The position numbers and the translations under genes were made by a program. A DNA stretch of 64,000 nucleotides. Origin: Candidatus Binatia bacterium. Its GTDB lineage: Bacteria > Desulfobacterota > Binatia > Bin18. The stretch spans positions 372,001 through 436,000 of the forward strand of contig JAJEFA010000014.1 of the NCBI GenBank assembly GCA_022820725.1. Reading direction: 5' to 3'. The notes beneath the pieces were generated by a model. That model was not told the origin of the DNA. It did not search any database and saw only the letters and a program-made list of their open reading frames with translations. This document shows, piece after piece, positions 35,547 to 44,699 of the stretch; the stretch's first letter is position 1, and each line of letters begins with the position of its first letter.

Positions 35547-36473
35547 TTACATCCTGCTCGCGTTCCCAGCGACCGTTCGGCTGCCGGCATCCTCTTCCAT
35601 CTGCTGCACGGCAAAGATGGAGCGGTAGCCGGCGGACCAATCGGGCGGCATGAGGCAGGGGCGCGGATCAAAATCGATCCACTTCGCAGCCTTGCCACGG
35701 ATAATGCGATTCGAGAGCGGAGATCGGTCTGTCAAATTGGTGAGCGTAATCGCATCGGCCGCCGCGTACGTCTGGAGGAGGAGGGGGCGCATACGCGAAG
35801 AGTGGTTGGGCATCGACCCGTGGATCATGCGGCAGTTATGGACGGTCACCGATCCTCTGGGGCCCTTCAGCCACACGGCATTGTGTGTGCCGACGCGCGC
35901 TACGTCCTGGTCGCTGAGGGCGCCCGTCCATTCATTGTTCTCGTTGTACAGATCAAACAGCGGACCCTTATGGCTTTCAGGAATCACCCCCATCGGACCC
36001 ATTTCCTCGTTCACATCACTCAGGTAGACGCCAATAGTGAGGGGTGAGTAATTGGTGTGTGGCCAGTACTGAATGTCCTGATGCCACTTTACCTCTTCGC
36101 CCCCGTCCGACCATTTGAAGTTGAGCTTTGAGTGGTGGTATTTCACGTTCGGGCCAAGCAGGTCTTGGGCGAGGTCGGCCAGCGGTCCTTCGAACGTAAA
36201 CTCGCGATAGACCGGATGCACGTCAACCGGGCTAATGAGCCGCCGCAGGCGGGGAGTGCTCGGGATATGACTCGGCTCAACGTCAAAGAGTTTTTTGGAC
36301 GGGGTTTCTACCCGGCTCTGCTCAATAAACTCGTTGGTTGTGGCCCAGAGCGTATCCAGCCATTCATCAGAGATGAATTTCTCCAGCAGTAGATATCCCT
36401 GATCAAAATAAAACTCACGCTGTTCTTGGGTGAGGGTCTTTGGACTATGGGCGAGGATCTCTTCCGTTTTCAT
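35547..36473 (-). CDS. Phytanoyl-CoA dioxygenase (PhyH) family protein
   Basis: 308 residues. The Fe(II) site is HQD in VKWHQDIQYWPHTN, with the distal histidine in MIHGSMPNHS and an arginine nearby (SRMRPLL) for 2-oxoglutarate. These enzymes hydroxylate or halogenate lipids and secondary metabolites. The N-terminal ~40 residues (REFYFDQGYLLLEKFIS) are the usual lead helix. Substrate unknown. Confidence 0.87.
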   Translation of the reverse strand: MKTEEILAHSPKTLTQEQREFYFDQGYLLLEKFISDEWLDTLWATTNEFIEQSRVETPSKKLFDVEPSHIPSTPRLRRLISPVDVHPVYREFTFEGPLADLAQDLLGPNVKYHHSKLNFKWSDGGEEVKWHQDIQYWPHTNYSPLTIGVYLSDVNEEMGPMGVIPESHKGPLFDLYNENNEWTGALSDQDVARVGTHNAVWLKGPRGSVTVHNCRMIHGSMPNHSSRMRPLLLQTYAAADAITLTNLTDRSPLSNRIIRGKAAKWIDFDPRPCLMPPDWSAGYRSIFAVQQMEEDAGSRTVAGNASRM

Positions 36474-36508
36474 AATGTCTCCCTCTGTTGTGGACAGGCC
36501 GAAGCATA

Positions 36509-37630
36509 TTAGTCGCCAAAACTGGTCCCGACCAGACGAGCCGCTTCAACGATGGGATGATCCGGGGAGACCAGTTTCTTTTTCCCCGCGACCTCTTCCA
36601 AAGGCACGGGCCGGAGCTCCTGGTCCTGCACGGCCAGCATAAAGCCATCGCGCCCTTCGCGCAGCAACTGAGCGCAGCGCGTGCCTAACCAGGTGGCAAG
36701 GACACGGTCCGTTGCCGAGGGCGTCCCCCCGCGTTGCAGATGACCGAGAATGGTCAGGCGTGATTCCTGGCCCGTCAGGCGCTCCAACTCCTGGGTGAGA
36801 TGAATCGTATGGCCGACGTGTTCCTTATGAAATTTTTCCAGCTTGGCCGAGGCCTTTTCCTTTTCTTCTCTGTCTTTGGCCTCCCGTTTCTGGTGCACAA
36901 GCTCCTCGACCTTGTCGGCGTCACTGAGAGACAGCGCACCTTCTGCGACCACGACAATGCTGAAGTGTTTGCCCTGTCTGGTCCGTTCCCGAACCGTCTG
37001 AGCAACCCGCTCAATATGATAGGGAATTTCCGGGATAAGAACGACATCCGCTCCGCCTGCCGTCCCGGCTTGAAGGGCCAACCAGCCCGCTCTATGGCCC
37101 ATGACTTCGACCACGATAATCCGGTCATGGCTGGTCGCGGTTGAATGCAGCCGGTCTATGGCTTCGGTCGCGGTGCCCACCGCGGTATTAAATCCGAACG
37201 TGACATCGGTCTTGGCAATATCGTTATCAATCGTTTTTGGCAGGGTAATGATATTCAGCCCGGCTTTTTTGAGACGTAGCGCGTTTTTCTGCGTGCCGCC
37301 CCCGCCCAGACAGACCAGCGCGTCCAGATGATGCCGCCGGTAAGTATCGACGATGGCATCCGTCATGTCGTGGACTCTGCCCCCAATGGACATCCGGTGC
37401 GGCTTATCCCGACTGGTGCCGAGAATGGTTCCCCCGTCAGTCAGAATACCCGAGAGTGCCCTTCTGTCTAACTCCAGGGTTTGATTCTGCACCAGTCCGC
37501 GGAAGCCGTTTTGAAAGCCGATGATCCGGATATCATAGGCCTCCAGGCAGGCCTTACCGACCGCGCGAATTGCCGCGTTGAGTCCGGGACAATCCCCACC
37601 GCTGGTTAAAATACCTACGTATTGCGCCAT
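36509..37630 (-). CDS. pfkA: 6-phosphofructokinase family enzyme
   Basis: 373 residues. [17 protein letters not shown] is the nucleotide loop, LPKTIDNDI contains the catalytic aspartate, [13 protein letters not shown] binds fructose-6-phosphate, and [13 protein letters not shown] is near the C-terminus. The phosphoryl-donor loop reads GGGGTQKNA where E. coli has GGDGS. The glycine equivalent to G104 points to ATP use, while the lysine in PKTIDND is common in PPi and trypanosomatid-type enzymes. The Mg-binding aspartate (D103 in E. coli) is replaced by glycine. An acidic/lysine-rich insertion ([16 protein letters not shown]) extends the middle. Confidence 0.88.
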   Translation of the reverse strand: MAQYVGILTSGGDCPGLNAAIRAVGKACLEAYDIRIIGFQNGFRGLVQNQTLELDRRALSGILTDGGTILGTSRDKPHRMSIGGRVHDMTDAIVDTYRRHHLDALVCLGGGGTQKNALRLKKAGLNIITLPKTIDNDIAKTDVTFGFNTAVGTATEAIDRLHSTATSHDRIIVVEVMGHRAGWLALQAGTAGGADVVLIPEIPYHIERVAQTVRERTRQGKHFSIVVVAEGALSLSDADKVEELVHQKREAKDREEKEKASAKLEKFHKEHVGHTIHLTQELERLTGQESRLTILGHLQRGGTPSATDRVLATWLGTRCAQLLREGRDGFMLAVQDQELRPVPLEEVAGKKKLVSPDHPIVEAARLVGTSFGD

Positions 37631-37785
37631 ACTGTTGCGCCTATATTATGGTTTTCGCCTGTTCAATGTCGAGAGCGGATCAAAAAGTTCAAGACACACA
37701 GAAGAATGTTTCGGACGGTAGCCGAACATGAGGGCGCAAACAAGTTGGCAGCGGAAGAGAAACGTATCCTGAGGAGGACGAACGC

Positions 37786-38190
37786 ATGCAAACAGAAGAA
37801 ACCCGGGCCTTAATCAAAACCTATTACGAAACCCTGCCGACCGGAGACCGGAAAAAGCTGGCGTCGCTGTTTACCGAGGACATTGTCTGGTACCCGCCCC
37901 AGAGCGCGCCGATTGGGGTCATTGAGGGTCCGGAGGCGGTGGCTGCCGAGTTGGGCGGCGACACCCCGAAAAAACTGTTCGATATGAAGACCTTCCGCCT
38001 GACCATCCACCGTATCCTGGCCGATGGCGATACCGCGGTAGTCCAGCATGCCATCTCCGCCAAGTCCAAGGACGGCGAGCAGTACGATAACGAATACTGC
38101 TGGGTGTATCAGTGTCGCGACGGCAAAATCGCCAAGATCGAAGAGTACGCGGACACGCTCAAGGCCGCCCGGATTTTTAAGTGGGTGTGA
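37786..38190 (+). CDS. SnoaL/ketosteroid-isomerase-like protein
   Basis: 134 residues with the cone fold pattern: helix ALIKTYYETLPTGDRKKLASLF, DIVWYPP strand, and a C-terminal CRDGKIAKIEEYADTL strand pair, as in SnoaL_2 proteins. The family includes isomerases, cyclases and non-catalytic binders; no function is assignable. The GAGGAGGA ribosome site lies in a stretch (37754-37785) that looks like a collapsed R1 copy. The 3' end overlaps the convergent FAD oxidase gene by 14 bases. Confidence 0.8.
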   Translation: MQTEETRALIKTYYETLPTGDRKKLASLFTEDIVWYPPQSAPIGVIEGPEAVAAELGGDTPKKLFDMKTFRLTIHRILADGDTAVVQHAISAKSKDGEQYDNEYCWVYQCRDGKIAKIEEYADTLKAARIFKWV

Positions 38191-39700
38191 GTGGGGGAGC
38201 GCCAGACGCCGCATCGGCAAACATGCGCCGGTAATGGCGATACCAGTCGCTCTGAAAGACTTCATTCGGGTCGTACCGACGCTTGAGTTTCAGAAACGCT
38301 GAAAACTGCGGATAGCAGGCGTCGAGTTGCCTGCGCGTGGCCCAACGGTGGTAGGTCAGGAAGTAGCTGCCTCCCTGCTCAATGGCCCTTTCTATAATTC
38401 GACGAAAGTCATTCGTTGCCTTCACTATCCCTTGGGGACTGTGGGGCACATGCAGGTTCATGACGATGCAGGCGTAGGACTCCTTCGCCCAGGGGAGGAA
38501 AGCCTCCCCATCCTTTTCAATGAGACGGATTGTGCCATAGATGACCTTGGCCTTGTCACGACGAAAGTCAGAAGCAAGGGTGCCGAGGAAGGTGGCCAGT
38601 GCTGGCCGGGGAACATACACCTCGGTGATCATCTCAGTCCCAGGCCAGTGCGTACCGGTCCGTCGGTCAACCGCCTTGTGGTAGTCGTCAAGATAGGTAC
38701 TGAGCTGATGGGTGTCGGACCAATAGAGCTGACCACTGGTAGCAAGATAGTACGACGAATACATGTCAAAGGCCCGGCTCGGGTCCGTATGCGCCAGGAA
38801 ATTGAGTTCGCGCCAGTTGTCCGGCTCTAAGCGCTTCTGCTCGGAAGCAATCGGGGTGGACATCGCAACTGGCTGATAGCAAGAAAACACGCCTTTCTTC
38901 AGAAATCCGTCGGATTCCGGGTCAATGGAGAACTGACAATCGCCGTAGAGATATCCATCTGCGATTCGTCGCTCAAAGGCTGGGATGAGTTTGTCTATGT
39001 CAATGATCTCAACCTCCCGTCGAAGCTTCCGGCGAGGCATCAAACGCAGGGTGACACTTGCGATCGCGCCAAAGAGTCCATACCCCCCTATCGCAAGCGC
39101 GAACAGCTCACTGTTTTCAGAGCGGCTGCACACTTGTACCTCTCCATCTGCATTTACGAGCCGGAAGGACTCAACATCGTCGATGACCGGTTTGAACGTC
39201 AGGCCACGGCCGTGAACGTTGGCACCCAGCGCTCCGCCCAGACAGAGCCGGTCCGCCCCGGTCTGCTTCTGGATGATTCCCCACTGTTGTGTTTCTCCCG
39301 TCTGTATTTTGATCAAATGCTCGATCAGTTCGGGCCACTGTATGCCCGCCTCGACCTCGACCAATCCACGCGCGCCGTCGAATGAGAGAACCCGATTCAT
39401 TGAGCGGGTGTCGAGCAGCAGGGTATCAGCCCCGAACTGTTGGCCCCCCATGGCGTGCCTCCCCCCCGCGATACTGATAGTCCTGTCCGCCTGTCCGCCC
39501 CGTTGCACGGCAGCCTGGAGGTCAGCCAGGCTGTCCGGTCTGACTATCTCGCTCACATAGGTAGGGTTCAGTTGCGAGTGAATATCGTTGACCAGCACTG
39601 GAGCATCAGCAGCTAGTTTCTGGGCGAATGTGGTCGGGGCTATCACCAGCCCGGCACCAGCCTGAGTCGCAACGGTCAGAAAGCGTCTTCGTGTCAGCAT
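38177..39700 (-). CDS. FAD-linked oxidase (PCMH/BBE type) with Tat-like signal
   Basis: About 507 residues from ATG 39700. The N-terminus MLTRRRFLTVATQAGAGLVIA resembles a Tat signal. The PCMH-type FAD domain shows ISIAGGRHAMGGQQ and LCLGGALGANVHGRG, and the C-terminus has RRYDPNEVFQSDWYR, as in D-arabinono-lactone-oxidase-like proteins. It is likely exported folded with FAD and oxidises an alcohol or lactone. The frame is open to 39850, but the upstream part has no signal features. Convergent with the SnoaL gene. Confidence 0.82.
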   Translation of the reverse strand: MLTRRRFLTVATQAGAGLVIAPTTFAQKLAADAPVLVNDIHSQLNPTYVSEIVRPDSLADLQAAVQRGGQADRTISIAGGRHAMGGQQFGADTLLLDTRSMNRVLSFDGARGLVEVEAGIQWPELIEHLIKIQTGETQQWGIIQKQTGADRLCLGGALGANVHGRGLTFKPVIDDVESFRLVNADGEVQVCSRSENSELFALAIGGYGLFGAIASVTLRLMPRRKLRREVEIIDIDKLIPAFERRIADGYLYGDCQFSIDPESDGFLKKGVFSCYQPVAMSTPIASEQKRLEPDNWRELNFLAHTDPSRAFDMYSSYYLATSGQLYWSDTHQLSTYLDDYHKAVDRRTGTHWPGTEMITEVYVPRPALATFLGTLASDFRRDKAKVIYGTIRLIEKDGEAFLPWAKESYACIVMNLHVPHSPQGIVKATNDFRRIIERAIEQGGSYFLTYHRWATRRQLDACYPQFSAFLKLKRRYDPNEVFQSDWYRHYRRMFADAASGAPPLTPT

Positions 39701-39811
39701 GGCGAGACCTCCATACCTTCCTATGGATAGACTGAATCTCCTCCCCAATTGTCCCCCCCTCCCGGAACCGATACAACTCCCCATAGTGCTGGCATACGAG
39801 GGAAGCAAACA

Positions 39812-40276
39812 ATGAGTGAGCGACCGTTTAGAGTACTGGGGATTCAACAAATCGCGGTGGGCGGGCTGGATAAGAACCCGCTGCGGAAGTTCTGGGTCGA
39901 TACCCTGGGGCTGAGCCTGAGCGGCAACTATCGGAGCGAGAACGAGAATGTGGATGAGGACATTGCGGTGATTGGCTCGGGGCCACTCAAACTGGAAGTG
40001 GATTTAATGCAGCCTATCGACCCGGAGAAACGACCCAAGGTCCAGGACCCGCCACTGAATCATATTGGCCTGTGGATCGACGATCTGCACGCCGCCGAGA
40101 AATGGCTGACCGCGCAAGGCGTGCGGTTCACGCCGGGCGGCATACGCAAGGGCGCGGCCGGCTATGACGTGTGTTTCATCCACCCCAAGGGCAATGCGGA
40201 GTTCCCGCTGTGTGGCGAGGGCGTGTTGATCGAGTTGGTACAGGCGCCTGCCGAGGTGATTGAGGCGCTGTCATAG
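39812..40276 (+). CDS. VOC family protein (glyoxalase-like)
   Basis: 154 residues with two beta-alpha-beta-beta-beta modules: [21 protein letters not shown] at the N-terminus, then [19 protein letters not shown], and [21 protein letters not shown] near the end. Candidate metal ligands are Q/H and E residues in these strands. Similar to glyoxalase I and methylmalonyl-CoA epimerase; substrate uncertain. ATG 39812 chosen because the 21 residues upstream in frame are low in conserved features. Confidence 0.82.
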   Translation: MSERPFRVLGIQQIAVGGLDKNPLRKFWVDTLGLSLSGNYRSENENVDEDIAVIGSGPLKLEVDLMQPIDPEKRPKVQDPPLNHIGLWIDDLHAAEKWLTAQGVRFTPGGIRKGAAGYDVCFIHPKGNAEFPLCGEGVLIELVQAPAEVIEALS

Positions 40277-40303
40277 AGAAGAACCCACCCCGGCCTTCGG
40301 CCA

Positions 40304-40325
40304 CCCCTCCTTGGAGGGGATTTTC
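40304..40325 (+). terminator. Terminator after the VOC gene
   Basis: Stem CCCCTCC / GGAGGGG (40304-40310, 40313-40319) with a 2-base loop, then ATTTTCT. A second hairpin, CCGGCCTTCGGCC, lies just upstream. Confidence 0.5.
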
Positions 40326-40359
40326 TGGGGAATTAGGAAGGGCAACCCCCAGATATTCT

Positions 40360-41193
40360 TTACTTTCCCGGTACGCGGTACATCCGGATCGGATGGGGTG
40401 TGCGGTGGAATTCGGGCAGGTCGCGCCAGGGGCGGCCGGCGGTGATTCCGCCGTCTACGGCCAGGGCCTGACCGGTCACAAAACTCGAATCATTACTGGC
40501 CAGCCATAAGGCGGCTTTGGCGATCTCTTCAGGCTCACCGACCCGACCGAGAGGGTGCAGGTGGGCCGCGCCTTTGCGTAAACCGGCCACCTGTTTGTCC
40601 GTTGGTGACGGGCGACCAACGGCCAGGGGTGTCACAATCGCACCCGGGCAGATGCAGTTCGCGCGAATATTGAACTCGCCCAATTCCAGGGCAACCGACT
40701 TGGTCAGATGAATCACCCCCGCCTTGGCCACACTGTAGAGGTGGGTCGCCATGCCGGCTTCCACGCCGGCCGCACTGGAGGTGCTGATAATACTGCCGGA
40801 CTGCTGTTTTTTCATAATGGGCGCGGCATGCTTGATGCCGAGAAACACGCCTTTGAGCAGCACATCAAAGGTCATATCGTAGTCTTCCACACTGATACTC
40901 TCGATCGGCCCCAGCGCCCCGCCAAATCCGGCGTTATTGTAAATACAGTCCAAGCGGCCCCAGCGTTCGACCGCGGTATCAATGGCCGCTTTGACCTCGG
41001 CCTCCTGGGTCACGTTCACCTGGACAAAAGCGCCCTGGTCTCCCAGCTCTTGCGCCATCTCCTGGCCCTTGTCCGCCTGCATATCCGCCACCACAATCCG
41101 GGCTCCCTCTGCGGCGAACAGGCGAACGGTTGCGGCTCCAATACCGCTGGCCCCGCCCGTAATCACGGCGACTTGCCCATCCAGTTTGCCCAT
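40360..41193 (-). CDS. Short-chain dehydrogenase/reductase
   Basis: 277 residues, classical SDR. The cofactor motif is VITGGASGIGAA, followed by NNAG, the catalytic serine region STSSAAG, and YSVAKAG (Y-x-x-x-K). D at the end of the second strand (VVADMQADK) favours NAD(H). The C-terminal 25 residues (RPWRDLPEFHRTP) extend beyond the FabG-like core. Probably oxidises a secondary alcohol; substrate unknown. Confidence 0.88.
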   Translation of the reverse strand: MGKLDGQVAVITGGASGIGAATVRLFAAEGARIVVADMQADKGQEMAQELGDQGAFVQVNVTQEAEVKAAIDTAVERWGRLDCIYNNAGFGGALGPIESISVEDYDMTFDVLLKGVFLGIKHAAPIMKKQQSGSIISTSSAAGVEAGMATHLYSVAKAGVIHLTKSVALELGEFNIRANCICPGAIVTPLAVGRPSPTDKQVAGLRKGAAHLHPLGRVGEPEEIAKAALWLASNDSSFVTGQALAVDGGITAGRPWRDLPEFHRTPHPIRMYRVPGK

Positions 41194-41203
41194 GTTTTCC
41201 TCC

Positions 41204-42676
41204 TTATTTCCTGTTCTCTACTCTAGGACCGGCTTCCACGTGTGGCCGTTGCTCCGGGGAGAGCGAGAGCACGTAAAAGACCAGGTCCCATAGATCGTTT
41301 GGCTCTAATACCTCGTCGTATGCCGCCATGGAGGAGCCGTCCATGCCATTGGCTATGCGTCGATAGATATCGCTCGGCGTGTGGCCGCCACGAAAACTCC
41401 ATTTATGGGTGAGATCGCGGGGTATGATGGGGTCGCCCTCCGCAGTTTTCAAATCCTGGCCCGAGCGTCCGTCCCCCCTGCCTTCTGCCCCGTGACAGCT
41501 CGGACAGCCGGAATCCACGTAGATCGGCGCGCCTCGGGCGATGCGTTGTTCCGTCACCTGGGGCGGCGTGGAAACTGAAGTGGACGAAGGCTCTGACCCA
41601 GGGGTAAAACGCTGCGAAAACTGCTTGATATAGGCGACTACCTCCCGCCGTTCCTGCTCGCTGAGGATGGCCTCAAACGCCGGCATTCCACTTCCGGCCA
41701 GCCCTTTGGACACAGTGCGGAACAGGTCCGCGTCGGTGGGTGGACTGCCGCTGGGTGTTGAACGATACCGGAATGAGCCACGCACGAAGTTGCGCGGGCG
41801 CGGCAGCCAGCTCAGTGTCAGCATGCCCTGCCCGTCACCCGCCTCGCCGTGACAGCCGCCGCACTGACTGGCATAGATGGCTTTGCCCCGAAGAGGAAAC
41901 GCGTCCATCATCTCTGTCTGATCGAAGGATACGTTTCCTCTTTGTTCCGAGGCTGACGTCTCAGCGGTCATCTCAGCTCGTTCACCTGAGGTTGATTGCT
42001 TCGATTTGTCGTACTCTTCAAAAAATTCAGCAACGGCGCAATCCGTCAAAAATAAGGACAAGTCGCTCCGCAGGCGGTCTGCCAGATACATCACTATCCG
42101 GTCCTGTCCAAGCGCAATAGAAGCCGACCGTCCGTCTGGGGCAATGCTGAGCAGCCGGGCATTGAGCCGGGGTCGCGCCGGACTTTTGGGGGCGGTGACG
42201 CTGTGGAAGAATTCCTGCCAGGGACCTAGTGTTCGAGCATCCATAGCGGACAGTCGTTCGGCCAGATCAACACCGAATATGCCACCACGAGAGGAAAAAA
42301 ACTCCGGAAAGTCAGCGTCTCGCCAGCGGCGTTCGGCAATCATATGTCCCAGGGCCTGTCCAAAAGGGAGGACGATATCTTTTTGCCAGACCGTGTCTGT
42401 GGCCCAGCGGAAGGTGATACCGGGTGAGTCGTCTTTTTTTTGACTCAGCCCGATGATCCGAAAGGTATAGAGCTTTTTCGCCTTGGCCCATGCGAGAAAC
42501 GTGGCCCAGCGCGGATCGTCGGGTGTTAAGGTAAAGGCGTCAGATCGAAGGACCGCGGTCGGATTATAGCTCGTGCGGATAGTCTCACAGGTCTCCGCAG
42601 CCAGAGACGGAAGTGGGGAAAAACAGGACAAGAGCAATACGAGCACGGTCAGGCGCCGACCATATGTTCTCAGCAT
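41204..42676 (-). CDS. Exported diheme c-type cytochrome
   Basis: 490 residues. A signal peptide (LTVLVLLLSCFSPLPSLAA, cleavage near residue 27) precedes an N-terminal domain of about 210 residues with no recognised family, then two cytochrome c domains with CGGCHG and CPSCHG heme sites and candidate Met ligands (GSGMPAF, GSSMAAY). It is presumably a periplasmic electron carrier. The linker just before the first heme domain (QRGNVSFDQTEMMDAFPLR) is encoded by a complete R1 element and reads straight into the KAIYASQCGGCHG heme segment. Confidence 0.85.
   Translation of the reverse strand: MLRTYGRRLTVLVLLLSCFSPLPSLAAETCETIRTSYNPTAVLRSDAFTLTPDDPRWATFLAWAKAKKLYTFRIIGLSQKKDDSPGITFRWATDTVWQKDIVLPFGQALGHMIAERRWRDADFPEFFSSRGGIFGVDLAERLSAMDARTLGPWQEFFHSVTAPKSPARPRLNARLLSIAPDGRSASIALGQDRIVMYLADRLRSDLSLFLTDCAVAEFFEEYDKSKQSTSGERAEMTAETSASEQRGNVSFDQTEMMDAFPLRGKAIYASQCGGCHGEAGDGQGMLTLSWLPRPRNFVRGSFRYRSTPSGSPPTDADLFRTVSKGLAGSGMPAFEAILSEQERREVVAYIKQFSQRFTPGSEPSSTSVSTPPQVTEQRIARGAPIYVDSGCPSCHGAEGRGDGRSGQDLKTAEGDPIIPRDLTHKWSFRGGHTPSDIYRRIANGMDGSSMAAYDEVLEPNDLWDLVFYVLSLSPEQRPHVEAGPRVENRK
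41891..41943. repeat. R1 palindromic element inside a cytochrome gene
   Basis: Arms AAGAGGAAACGCGTCC and GGATACGTTTCCTCTTT, loop ATCATCTCTGTCTGATCGAA. Translated in frame as the linker before the first heme-binding domain. Confidence 0.92.
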
Positions 42677-42684
42677 GGTTAAGG

Positions 42685-42751
42685 AGGGATCAGGGATCGG
42701 AGGTTAGGGATGAGCAAATCCAACCCCCAATCCCTAAAACCTAACTCCCAA
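42685..42751. repeat. Imperfect inverted repeat of GGTTAGGGAT type
   Basis: GGAGGTTAGGGAT on one side and ATCCCTAAAACCTAACTCC on the other form a long imperfect hairpin between the aspS stop and the cytochrome start. Similar wording (GGGTTGGGGATCGGGG) recurs inside the CoA-transferase linker near 46772-46800. Confidence 0.5.
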
Positions 42752-44530
42752 TTATAAATCGACTTTAATGCTCAACTCCCGCAACTGTTTGGTATCGACC
42801 CCACCTGGCGCTTGCGTCATCAGGCACTGGGCGCGGGCCGTCTTGGGAAAGGCAATGACCTCGCGTAGCGAGTCCATCCCGGCAAACAACATGGCCAGCC
42901 GGTCAAACCCCAGGGCAATTCCACCGTGGGGGGGAGCGCCATACGACAGGGCTTCCAGCAGAAACCCGAACTTCTCTTGGGCCTCCTCCTCACCGATGCC
43001 CAGCAAGGTGAAAATCTTTTGCTGTACGTCCTGGCGATGAATTCGGATACTGCCACCGCCCAACTCGACACCGTTCAGCACAACATCGTAGGCAAACGCC
43101 CGCACCTTTCCTGGGTCGGTCTCAAGCAGGGACAAATCCTGGTCGTTGGGCGAGGTAAACGGGTGATGTTTAGCGACATAACGATCCTCGTCCGCGTCGT
43201 ATTCGACCAGCGGGAAGTCCGTCACCCAGAGGAAACGCATATCGTCTTTGGGAATCAGCCCGAGTTTGTCGCCCAGATAGAGGCGCAAGCGTGACAGCAC
43301 CTCACACGCCACCTGTTCCTGATCGGCAATCAGCAGCAACAAGTCCTTTGGTTTGAGCCCGAGGGCCGCTTCAATTTCCTGCTTCTGGTCGTCACTTACG
43401 AATTTCGCCAAGGGCGACTGCCACCCGTCCTCGGTCAGACGAATCCAGGCCAGACCCTTTGCCCCAAAATCCTGGGCCAGCGGAATCAGGTCATCGAGTT
43501 CTTTGCGGGAGAACGGATCGTCCGACACAATCAGTCCGCGCACCACGCCCCCCTCAGCAACGATCTGCCGAAAGACCTTGATGTCGGTCTGGCTGAACAA
43601 CGTGGACAACTCCTGGATTTCCAGGCCAAACCGGATATCCGGTTTATCATTCCCAAAGCGGGCCATGGCTTGGCTGTACGGCATACGGGGAAACGGGGTA
43701 GGGACGTCGATGCCTTTGACTTCCTTACACAACCGGACCATCATGCCTTCAATAAGCTGGAACACATCGTCCGGTCGGACAAACGACATCTCAATATCAA
43801 TCTGGGTGAACTCAGGCTGGCGGTCGGCCCGTAAGTCTTCATCCCGAAAGCAGCGCACGATCTGAAAGTATTTTTCCATCCCGCTCACCATCAGCAACTG
43901 CTTAAACAACTGCGGCGACTGTGGCAGGGCATAAAATCCGCCTGGAATGACCCGGCTCGGGACGAGATAGTCGCGCGCGCCCTCCGGGGTACTCCGGGTC
44001 AGGACCGGGGTTTCGACCTCAAGAAACCCCTCGCCGTCAAGATAATCGCGGACCACTTTGGCCAGTCGATGCCGTAGGCGGAGGTTCTCGAACATCTTTG
44101 GCCGACGTAAATCCAGGTAGCGATACCGCAGCCGGGTGTTCTCCGCCAGGTCGGTCTCGGCATCAATCGGAAACGGTGGCGTCCGCGAGGCGTTGAGCAC
44201 CCGTAACTCTTCCACGACGAGCTCGACTTCTCCGGTTGGAATATTCGGATTAATGGTCTCTGGCGAGCGTCGTTCCAGCCGGCCCTGGGCGGCCACCACA
44301 TATTCCAGGCGCAGTTCTTTTGCCTGCGTATGGGCGGCGGGGCTGACTTGCGGGTTACAGACAATTTGGACCAGACCGGACCGGTCGCGGATATCGACAA
44401 AGGTCACACCACCATGGTCGCGCCGGGAATGCACCCAGCCCATCACGGTCATCGGTTGTCCGACTTGGGTCGCGCGGGGCTCCCCGCAGTAGCAGCTCCG
44501 CTGCCAATCACCTAAAGACTCCACACTCAC
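42752..44530 (-). CDS. aspS: Aspartyl-tRNA synthetase
   Basis: 592 residues, full length. The OB-fold anticodon domain contains GWVHSRRDHGGVTFVDIRDR. Class II motif 2 is FRDEDLRADRQPEFTQIDIE, motif 3 is GIALGFDRL, and a GAD insertion domain (about 290-420) marks the bacterial type. It charges tRNA-Asp, or also tRNA-Asn if the organism has gatCAB, since discriminating residues cannot be judged here. Confidence 0.96.
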   Translation of the reverse strand: MSVESLGDWQRSCYCGEPRATQVGQPMTVMGWVHSRRDHGGVTFVDIRDRSGLVQIVCNPQVSPAAHTQAKELRLEYVVAAQGRLERRSPETINPNIPTGEVELVVEELRVLNASRTPPFPIDAETDLAENTRLRYRYLDLRRPKMFENLRLRHRLAKVVRDYLDGEGFLEVETPVLTRSTPEGARDYLVPSRVIPGGFYALPQSPQLFKQLLMVSGMEKYFQIVRCFRDEDLRADRQPEFTQIDIEMSFVRPDDVFQLIEGMMVRLCKEVKGIDVPTPFPRMPYSQAMARFGNDKPDIRFGLEIQELSTLFSQTDIKVFRQIVAEGGVVRGLIVSDDPFSRKELDDLIPLAQDFGAKGLAWIRLTEDGWQSPLAKFVSDDQKQEIEAALGLKPKDLLLLIADQEQVACEVLSRLRLYLGDKLGLIPKDDMRFLWVTDFPLVEYDADEDRYVAKHHPFTSPNDQDLSLLETDPGKVRAFAYDVVLNGVELGGGSIRIHRQDVQQKIFTLLGIGEEEAQEKFGFLLEALSYGAPPHGGIALGFDRLAMLFAGMDSLREVIAFPKTARAQCLMTQAPGGVDTKQLRELSIKVDL

Positions 44531-44699
44531 TCCCTTGTCGTTACCTGCCGGGACTCTTCCGGCTCGGGTTATTCATTCTTATGAGGGGCGGTAGTATGCC
44601 AGAGGGCGCCTGATCGATCAATTGAGGGGTGTGGATGAACTCTCCGTCGAACTCGCCGGACCGCACTCCGATTTACCCTTGGTCCGTGCTCTTTCTCCG

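Noticed and set aside
37754..37785. A further R1 copy before the SnoaL-like gene
   Set aside because: GAAGAGAAACGTATCCT followed by GGAGGACG resembles two arms, but the loop is missing and the similarity is too short to separate from chance and from the ribosome site.
40281..40330. GGCCTTCGGCC and CCCCTCC hairpins as a mobile repeat
   Set aside because: Only one copy was seen in the window, and a simple transcription terminator explains it.
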